Positions 1 through 6,500 of a DNA stretch of 7,913 nucleotides are shown piece by piece. The notes beneath the pieces are model-generated. The model ran no database searches. It had not been told where the DNA came from and saw only the letters and a list, made by a program, of their open reading frames with translations. Position numbers and translations under genes: made by a program. The stretch lies in assembly GCA_024679435.1 (NCBI GenBank), contig JAIBDK010000098.1, positions 1-7,913 of the forward strand. The letters run 5' to 3'. This stretch comes from Gammaproteobacteria bacterium. GTDB taxonomy: Bacteria; Pseudomonadota; Gammaproteobacteria; Arenicellales; Poriferihabitantaceae. Positions within the stretch are counted from its first letter, which is position 1. Each line of letters opens with the position of its first letter.

Positions 1-1
1 A

Positions 2-202
2 ATGGCTGTTAAAGAATTAATGTGGCAATACCAAAATCAATGGGAGCACTTTTCTTCAACAAACGAAACACTTAAACAATCTTCCAATGTGGAATTTCGC
101 AGAGATACCATTGCACAACTTGGAAAAAGCTCAATCCTGGAAAATTGTCTCTGGATCATACAGAGACACCATCGTGAACATGAGCCACCGACAGCCGGTT
201 GA
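2..202 (+). CDS. C-terminal end of an unrecognised protein (partial, cut by window start)
   Basis: The reading frame is open from the window edge and ends at TGA 200-202, giving 66 visible residues. An ATG lies at position 2, but no upstream sequence is available to show a ribosome binding site, so this is most likely the tail of a longer gene; a short gene starting at 2 cannot be excluded. The visible peptide is polar, rich in Gln, Asn, Glu and His, has no membrane segment and ends in HHREHEPPTAG. I do not recognise a family. The codon mix resembles the downstream genes. It lies 67 bases before the receiver gene on the same strand, so it may be in the same transcription unit. Confidence 0.5.
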   Translation: MAVKELMWQYQNQWEHFSSTNETLKQSSNVEFRRDTIAQLGKSSILENCLWIIQRHHREHEPPTAG

Positions 203-257
203 GCGGACGATTATTATCAATGTATCAAATCAACAGAAACACCAGAATACACAATAG

Positions 258-263
258 AGAGGA
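258..263 (+). promoter_or_regulatory. Ribosome binding site of the single-domain receiver gene
   Basis: AGAGGA lies six bases before the ATG at 270. It is the strongest Shine-Dalgarno match in the window and supports that start. Confidence 0.7.
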
Positions 264-269
264 AATGAT

Positions 270-638
270 ATGACTAAAATCTTATTGGTGGAAGACAATG
301 AGATGAACCGGGATATGTTATCGCGACGGCTGATAAAAAGAGAGTTTGAAGTCGTCATGGCGGTCGACGGACAAATGGGATTGAATATGGCTTCCAGTGA
401 AAAGCCCGATTTAATCCTTCTGGATATGAGTTTGCCGGTGATGGATGGGTGGGATGTAGCACGTAATTTGAAGGCTGATGACACACTAAAAACGATACCC
501 GTTATTGCACTGACCGCGCATGCAATGTCAGGGGACCGGGAAAAGGCCCTCGAAGCAGGTTGCGACGAATACGATACAAAACCAGTCGAATTCAAACGGC
601 TTCTTCAAAAAATCAAAGACATGCTTGGGGAAGATTAA
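270..638 (+). CDS. Single-domain response regulator (CheY/DivK-type receiver)
   Basis: This 122-residue protein is a complete receiver domain with no output domain. The acidic pair is E8-D9, the phosphoacceptor is D52 in LLDMSLPVMDGW, the switch Thr is T82 in ALTAHAM, and the conserved Lys-Pro is K104-P105. All the residues needed for Mg2+-dependent phosphorylation are therefore present. The length is normal for a stand-alone receiver. Single receivers of this type act as diffusible phosphate shuttles or allosteric partners of kinases, and the TAHAM stretch is common in receivers that work with hybrid kinases. The start is well supported by AGAGGA at 258-263. It lies 80 bases before the DHp-receiver-DUF4062 gene on the same strand. 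A role as partner of the hybrid kinase at 3531-7556 is inferred from context only. The exact ortholog (DivK-like or other) cannot be decided here. Confidence 0.95.
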   Translation: MTKILLVEDNEMNRDMLSRRLIKREFEVVMAVDGQMGLNMASSEKPDLILLDMSLPVMDGWDVARNLKADDTLKTIPVIALTAHAMSGDREKALEAGCDEYDTKPVEFKRLLQKIKDMLGED

Positions 639-718
639 AAGTATCCATTTTAGTGTGCAACAGATTTTTTTAAATCCACAACCACAAACGGACACTTGAA
701 TCTAAACCTCACAATAGA
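639..718 (+). other. Short intergenic gap, no clear signal
   Basis: This 80-base, A/T-rich spacer has no convincing hairpin terminator and no good Shine-Dalgarno sequence before the ATG at 719. An in-frame TAA at 671-673 and the lack of ATG, GTG or TTG in frame between it and 719 make 719 the only reasonable start for the next gene, despite the weak ribosome binding site. Confidence 0.6.
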
Positions 719-2197
719 ATGAAACCCGAGCAACAGCAGTCTGAAGAAGGAGTGTTTCGTGAACGATTGTCCCAAATCCGTCATGACCTGAAAACTCCGA
801 TTGGGCACATCATGGGCTACAGCGAGATGATTGAGGAAGATATTGAGGACGAACTTCCCGAGGTTGTCCACGATTTGCGCAGTATCAGAAGCTCGGGAGA
901 ACGTTTGCTGGAACTAATTAACGATAATCTGGGAGTAGCAAAGCAAAGTCCTGACGACATCGACATTGATATTGCCAGTCAATTAATGCGTCAGCAACTG
1001 AATCATATTGCGGGCTATTGTGAGATGGTGCAAGAGGTTGCCGAAGAAACCGACCATAAGGAACTTACCCCCGACCTGGATCGAATTCAATCTGCATCCA
1101 CAATCCTGCTGAAACTGATTGAACAAATTCTTACCGTAGACAGCCTGGGCGTTGTTCCTACCGATGTTGATTCTGGCACTGCTGCAGACTCCACGACCCC
1201 AATCGATTCTGAATCACACTTAGCCTCCAGCGCATACCTGGGCGAAGGCGGGGCATTGCTGGTAGTGGATGATGATCCTGTTAACCTGGACCTGCTACGC
1301 CGTCGACTGACAAGGCAGGGTTATGACGTCACCACCGTTGGCGGAGGCCAGGAAGCACTTGATTTATTGGAAAAACAAAGCTTTGACCTTGTGATTCTGG
1401 ATATGATGATGCCGGGTATAAACGGAATGCAGGTGTTGCGACGCCTCAAATCAGACCCAAAACGTCAGGCGATACCCGTGATCATGATTTCAGCTCTTGA
1501 TGACACTGATCGAGTGGTCGATTGTATATCCCTCGGTGCTGAAGATTATGTCTTCAAGCCATTTAATCCAGTGCTGCTGAAGGCCAGAGTGGGTGCGGCC
1601 CTGGAGAAGTACCGTCTTAGAGAACACCAGGCTAAAAAGCTGTCCGTGTTCATCTCTTCTCCGGGAGATGTAATACCGGAACGTCGTGTACTCAAACGGA
1701 TTATCGAGCAACTCAACCTGGAGTTCTCCGGGCAATTGTTCCTGATTCCCGTGCTCTGGGAAGAAGAACCGTTGCTTGCTTCGGAAACATTTCAATCCCA
1801 GATTCATCCCCCGAGTGAAACCGATATCTATATCGGAATATTCTGGTCCCGGCTTGGCTCACCCCTACCCGAAGATATCACCAGAGAAGACGGCTCGCGT
1901 TATATGTCGGGCTCAGAATACGAATTTGAGGACGCGATCACCAGTTTTAAGAAAATTGGCAAGCCCGATTTATTAATGTATTTTAAAAATGCTGAAATTT
2001 CGGTGCCTCTTACCAGTAGAGAAGATGTATTAGACAGAATCGAACAAAAAGAACGACTTGAGCAGTTTATTCGTAACTGGTTCATGACAGAAGATGGAAA
2101 CTCTTACACAGGCGCATTCCATGGCTTCAACGAGGTTGAGCAATTGGAGAATATGGTCCTTGGCCACCTTCGTAAATTACTAGAAAAATATGTTTAA
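719..2197 (+). CDS. DHp-like/receiver/DUF4062 signalling protein without kinase ATPase domain
   Basis: This is a 492-residue soluble protein. Residues about 13-75 resemble a HisKA (DHp) helix pair with an intact H-box, H22 in RHDLKTP, followed by GYSEMIEED and LLELIND. Residues about 88-140 form a second DHp-like copy (HIAGYCEMV, LLKLIEQIL) in which the H-box is shortened to RQQLN and the phospho-His position is lost. A linker rich in Ser, Thr and Asp (about 145-175) leads to a complete receiver at about 178-297: D184-D186, phosphoacceptor D228 in VILDMMMPG, S258, and K280-P281. From about 307 a DUF4062-type domain begins with the signature VFISSPGDVIPERR (310-323). It continues with DIYIGIFWSRLG (369-380) and GSEYEFEDA (398-406), and the protein ends in a Leu-rich helix. 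No HATPase domain exists, so it cannot autophosphorylate. From family knowledge, tandem DHp plus receiver often precedes a nucleotide cyclase; here DUF4062 takes that place. Inferred role: phosphorelay acceptor with a DUF4062 output of unknown action. Confidence 0.88.
   Translation: MKPEQQQSEEGVFRERLSQIRHDLKTPIGHIMGYSEMIEEDIEDELPEVVHDLRSIRSSGERLLELINDNLGVAKQSPDDIDIDIASQLMRQQLNHIAGYCEMVQEVAEETDHKELTPDLDRIQSASTILLKLIEQILTVDSLGVVPTDVDSGTAADSTTPIDSESHLASSAYLGEGGALLVVDDDPVNLDLLRRRLTRQGYDVTTVGGGQEALDLLEKQSFDLVILDMMMPGINGMQVLRRLKSDPKRQAIPVIMISALDDTDRVVDCISLGAEDYVFKPFNPVLLKARVGAALEKYRLREHQAKKLSVFISSPGDVIPERRVLKRIIEQLNLEFSGQLFLIPVLWEEEPLLASETFQSQIHPPSETDIYIGIFWSRLGSPLPEDITREDGSRYMSGSEYEFEDAITSFKKIGKPDLLMYFKNAEISVPLTSREDVLDRIEQKERLEQFIRNWFMTEDGNSYTGAFHGFNEVEQLENMVLGHLRKLLEKYV
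1637..1984 (+). other. DUF4062-type domain region within the preceding gene
   Basis: This segment encodes residues 307-422. It starts immediately after the receiver's last helix (LEKYRLREHQAKK). The Phe-Ile-Ser-Ser-Pro-Gly-Asp motif followed by Glu-Arg-Arg is the hallmark I use for DUF4062. The later Trp-Ser-Arg-Leu-Gly and Glu-Tyr-Glu-Phe-Glu blocks, and the hydrophobic strand DLLMYFK, match the expected order of a TIR-like alpha/beta fold. The assignment rests on motif recognition, not on a profile search. Confidence 0.75.
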
Positions 2198-2286
2198 ACG
2201 AGCCGCAATTCAGACACTTGTTAGATTGGCTTCTGTCAACCTAAAACCCTGTCAATTTCCAGCATGCATTACTAAGAGTATATCCC
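2198..2286 (+). other. Intergenic gap before amt, no clear promoter or terminator
   Basis: The 89-base gap has no strong stem-loop followed by a T-run. I looked for a sigma-54 (GG-N10-GC) element, because ammonium genes are often nitrogen-regulated, and saw none that is convincing. A TTGTTA at 2218-2223 could be a -35 box but lacks a good -10 partner. Confidence 0.5.
2274..2278 (+). promoter_or_regulatory. Ribosome binding site of the ammonium transporter gene
   Basis: AAGAG sits eight bases before the ATG at 2287. The same pentamer with the same spacing precedes the following kinase gene. Confidence 0.55.
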
Positions 2287-3534
2287 ATGGGATCGATTGA
2301 CATACTCTGGGTGACCCTTTGTGCGGGGCTGGTATTTCTAATGCAGGCGGGATTTCTGTGCCTGGAAACCGGCTTTACCCGCTCGAAAAATAGCGTCAAT
2401 GTCGCGGTCAAAAATCTTACTGACTTCTGTGTGTCCTCCATCATATTCTGGGCCATAGGATTTGGATTTATGTTTGGGGTCAGTTACGAGGGATGGATAG
2501 GTACATCATCGTTTTTTATTGATCACAGCAAGACTGACTGGAGCTATGCAACCTTTTTTATTTTCCAGCTCATGTTTTGTGGGGCCGCGGTGACCATCAT
2601 TTCCGGTTCAGTGGCAGAACGCATGAAATTCAGTTCCTATATTATCTTGACTGTTCTGATTTCAGGGCTGGTATATCCCGTCGCAGGTCACTGGAGTTGG
2701 GCTACGCTGTTTGACGGTGACACCAATGGTTTTCTGGCTGACCGCGGCTTTTACGATTTCGCCGGTTCTACGGTAGTGCACAGCATAGGCGGGTGGGCTG
2801 CCCTAGCGGCGCTATTGATTATTGGTCCACGCCTTGGCCGTTTTACCGATTCACATTTACACAGCTCATTTATACCTTCGAGCATGCCTATTGCGGGCTT
2901 GGGCACTATTTTTCTTTTTATTGGCTGGCTGGGGTTCAACGGTGGCAGCACTCTAGCCTGGAACGACCAGGTTGGCTTAATACTGGTAAACACGTTGCTC
3001 TCCGGGACTGCGGGCGCAGTGTCTGCCGGTGTGCTTGGATTTGGGGTGTCTAACCGTTTAGATGCCGGCCAATTTATGAACGGGTGCCTGGGTGGGCTGG
3101 TTGCTGTGACTGCCGGGGTAAACCTTTATTCTTCACCATTGGCTGTGCTGGTGGGGTTTATAGGCGGAATGGTAGTGTTTTCGTTTGAAGAACTGCTTGA
3201 GTTTTTTCAGATCGATGATGCGGTAGGAGCCATTCCAGTCCATCTTGGCGCTGGGATATGGGGCACCCTGGCAGTCGGTTTATATGGAGACCTGGAACTG
3301 CTGGGTAGCGGTCTTGATAGAATCAGTCAAATCGGAGCGCAACTATTAGGTATTGGCACTTATGGACTATGGGGATTTGGAGTCACCTACCTGGTTCTAA
3401 ACACGATAAACAAGGTGCACACATTGCGGGTAACTGCGGTGCATGAAAGAATGGGGCTAAACTTATCGGAGCACGGAATTAAATCCATAGAAACTCCACC
3501 AGAATTAACAGATGTAAAAGAGCGCACGATATGA
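2287..3534 (+). CDS. amt: Ammonium transporter, Amt/MEP/Rh family
   Basis: This 415-residue polytopic inner-membrane protein moves ammonium across the membrane. The length and hydrophobic pattern fit the usual 11-helix Amt fold without a signal peptide; the first helix begins directly at LWVTLCAGLVFLMQAGF. By comparison with E. coli AmtB from memory, the pore residues are present: twin histidines H165 (STVVHSIGG) and H319 (IPVHLGAGIWG), Phe gate F97 and F217, S221 in GFNGGS, W138, and D157 in YDFAG. The cytoplasmic tail keeps the family motif GLNLSEHG (390-397), then runs only 18 more residues. The stretches CLETGFTRSKN and IDDAVGAIPVHL resemble the Amt group often fused to sensor or signalling domains, though here no domain is fused. 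Its stop codon overlaps the start of the hybrid kinase (ATGA at 3531-3534), which suggests coupled synthesis and a sensory role. No glnK/glnB gene is in the window. Family assignment is certain; the choice between transport and sensing is not. Confidence 0.95.
   Translation: MGSIDILWVTLCAGLVFLMQAGFLCLETGFTRSKNSVNVAVKNLTDFCVSSIIFWAIGFGFMFGVSYEGWIGTSSFFIDHSKTDWSYATFFIFQLMFCGAAVTIISGSVAERMKFSSYIILTVLISGLVYPVAGHWSWATLFDGDTNGFLADRGFYDFAGSTVVHSIGGWAALAALLIIGPRLGRFTDSHLHSSFIPSSMPIAGLGTIFLFIGWLGFNGGSTLAWNDQVGLILVNTLLSGTAGAVSAGVLGFGVSNRLDAGQFMNGCLGGLVAVTAGVNLYSSPLAVLVGFIGGMVVFSFEELLEFFQIDDAVGAIPVHLGAGIWGTLAVGLYGDLELLGSGLDRISQIGAQLLGIGTYGLWGFGVTYLVLNTINKVHTLRVTAVHERMGLNLSEHGIKSIETPPELTDVKERTI
3518..3522 (+). 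promoter_or_regulatory. Ribosome binding site of the hybrid kinase, inside the end of amt
   Basis: AAGAG within the last codons of amt lies eight bases before the kinase ATG at 3531. Together with the ATGA stop-start overlap at 3531-3534, it supports translation re-initiation and fixes the start. Confidence 0.6.
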
Positions 3535-6500
3535 GAGAAAAAAAATCAAACAACGCTCCGGATTCAAAAAACAGAGTCTGGAGTGGTTTAAAAGGAAGCT
3601 CTATTAGCTTCAAAATTCTTATTGTCACGCAAGTGGTAACCATTACGGTATTACTGGTCTCCGGAATTATCAGCTTCATCATGTCGCGGGATGCAATTGA
3701 AGAAAAAATTTTTGATCAGTTGACGTCAGTTCGAGAGCTCAAAGGACAGCAGATTGAAAGTTATGTTGAATCGATCAACCTGCAAATCATAACCCTGTCA
3801 GAGGACCCTACCATTCAGGATGCGATGTATCGGCTTGGCGCGGCATTTGACATGAGCGAGACTTCAAAAAAACAGGGCGATAATGACACGGCAATCGAAT
3901 TGAACTTGCTTGACTATTATAGCGATGAATATTTCACAAGACTGCAACCAAACACATCCGACAATTTATCCAATACATCACCATCAGACTTCATTCCGAC
4001 CGATCCAGCGGCTACCCATTTACAGCATGCGTTCATCAGCAATAATCCACACCCTACAGGAATGAAACACAAACTGGATTCGGCAGGTAACGACCTCTAC
4101 AGCAGAATGCATGAAAAATTTCATCCTATTTTACGAAGTTATCTGGAAAAATTTGGATATTACGATATATTTCTGATCAACCATGAAACCGGGGAGATTG
4201 TATATTCTGTTTTCAAAGAGGTTGATTTCGCGACCTCACTTTTGACCGGGCCTTATAGCAAAACCAATTTCGCTCAGGCCTTTAAAAACGCCGCCAGTTC
4301 AAACGAAAAAGATTTTGTAAGTTTGGTAGACTTTGAGCCCTATTATCCTTCCTACAATGCCCCTGCCTCGTTTATTACCTCGCCCATATTTGACGGGAAT
4401 CGGAAAATAGGCGTGTTGGCGTTCCAGATGCCCATTGAGCGTATAAATGACATCATGACCAGCAACCATGATTGGAAAAATGTCGGGTTAGGCGATAGTG
4501 GGGAGACTTACATCGTCGGCAGCGATTTCACTATGCGCAACCAATCACGATTTTTGTTTGAAGATGCGACAAGCTTCGTAAAAGCGATTCGTAATACTGA
4601 GGTATCTGAGCGGGTTATAGACCTGATCAAGAACTTTGGGACATCAATAGGCTTACTTCCAGTCGAGACCGAAGGAACCAAAGCTGCTCTTAGCGGAATA
4701 ACAGATACCGGTGTCTTTTCAAACTATCGCGGGGTATCCGTATTTTCTTCCTACCGTCCGTTATCGATCGAAAATGTCACCTGGGTCATTATGAGTGAAA
4801 TTGATCGATCTGAAGCTTTGGCCCCAATTGACAAACTAAAAGATCAGTTTCTGCTCACCGCTTCGATTTTAATCGCTATAGGCATTTACATTGCTTTTTT
4901 CTTTAGTCGCTCGATTACCGTCTCCTTAGTAGGATTGACAGCCCGCGCAGAACGACTCGCAGAAGGAGAACTCGATGAACCAGTGGTTGCGGATTCCGGG
5001 GATGAAATAGGTAAGCTAGCATCGAGTTTTGAGCGGATGCGACAATCAATACGAAAATTGGTTGATGACTTGCAAGGAGAAAAAGATGCCCTTGAAGGAC
5101 GCGTAAAAGAACGTACTGAGGAGCTGGATGAGGCGTTTCACAGACAAGAGCAACAGACTCTTGAGTTAGAAAAAAAGAACTCCGAGATGCTTAAGGTTCA
5201 GGAAGAATTGCAACAGTCAGAAAAAGAGCAAACCGAAAGTAAAGAGCGTATTGACTCTATTTTGCAAGCAAGTCCAGATGGAATTTGCGTCATTAATGCT
5301 GAAGGAAATATCATAATGGTCAATAATTCCCTGCAAGATGTTTTCGGATACTCAGCAGAAGAAGTAATGGGTATGAATGTTAAAATGCTGATGCCAGATG
5401 ACATGACGGACAAACATCACAACGCTCTGGAGCGAGTGGTTTGGGGACGCGAGACTAAAATAATAGGCAAAGGTGCAACCGAAGTTAAGGGTCGCACCAA
5501 GGCAGGAAAGATATTTCCAATGGAATTATCTGTTTCGCAAATCAATTCAGGTAATGAATCTATTTTTGTGGGTATTATTCGCAACATCACGGACAGGGTT
5601 AAAATGCAACAGGATATAGAGGAAAAAGCCGCATTTCAGGCCGCATTGCTTGACGCTGTGCCGAATCCGATCTTTGTTAAGGATTCTGAATTACGTTTTA
5701 CCGCAATCAATCGAGCTTACGAAGAAGCTTTCGGCATACGGCGAGAAGATTACATTGGCTCATCAACATTAGAAGCTGATTATGTACCAGATGCGGTAAG
5801 GCAAGATTGGCAAACCAGTGACCAAAAATTAATTAATGAAGGCGGATTCAAGCGGGAAGAGGTAGTTGCCAGATTCGTTGACCAGCAAGATCATGACGTA
5901 CTCTCAATGCGGCGCACTTTTGAATTAGAGGGTGGCGTTTCAGGAGGCATGCTAGGAATACTGATCGATATCTCCGACCGAAAGGAAATGGAACGAGAAA
6001 TGGAGTCGGCTCGCGAACAAGCAGAGAGTGCAAGCAAAGCTAAAAGCGCTTTCCTCGCCAATATGAGTCACGAGTTACGCACGCCTATGAATGCAATTAT
6101 CGGGTACGCAGAGATACTAAAAGAAGATGCTGAAGACGAAGAAAACGACGAAATAATTCCAGATTTGGATAAAATTGCAACCGCAGGAAGACACCTTCTG
6201 CAGTTGATTAATGACGTGCTTGATATTTCAAAAGTTGAATCTGGGCATATGGACATGTATCTGGAAGATTTTGATATTGCTGAAATGATCGAAGGTACAG
6301 CAGCAACCATCAACACCCTGGTGGAGAAAAACAATAACGTTCTTGAGATTAGTATAGAAGAAAACATTGGGCGCATGCATGCCGATGTAACCAAAGTTCG
6401 GCAGATGGTATTTAATCTCGTCTCTAACGCTGCCAAATTTACTTCAGATGGAAAAATAACAATCGAAGCCAATACGGCGAATCTGAATGGACGACCATTT

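Noticed and set aside
230..595. A 121-residue open frame on the minus strand
   Set aside because: It is the reverse of the receiver gene, which has all conserved residues and a good ribosome binding site on the plus strand.
719..2197. Idea that this gene is a broken hybrid kinase that lost its ATPase by deletion
   Set aside because: The frame is intact from start to stop, the linker is smooth, and tandem DHp plus receiver without ATPase is a recurring arrangement in other signalling proteins, so it looks like a native design.
2200..2286. Possible sigma-54 promoter before amt
   Set aside because: A TTGG occurs near 2225, but no GC element stands at the required spacing, so the match fails.
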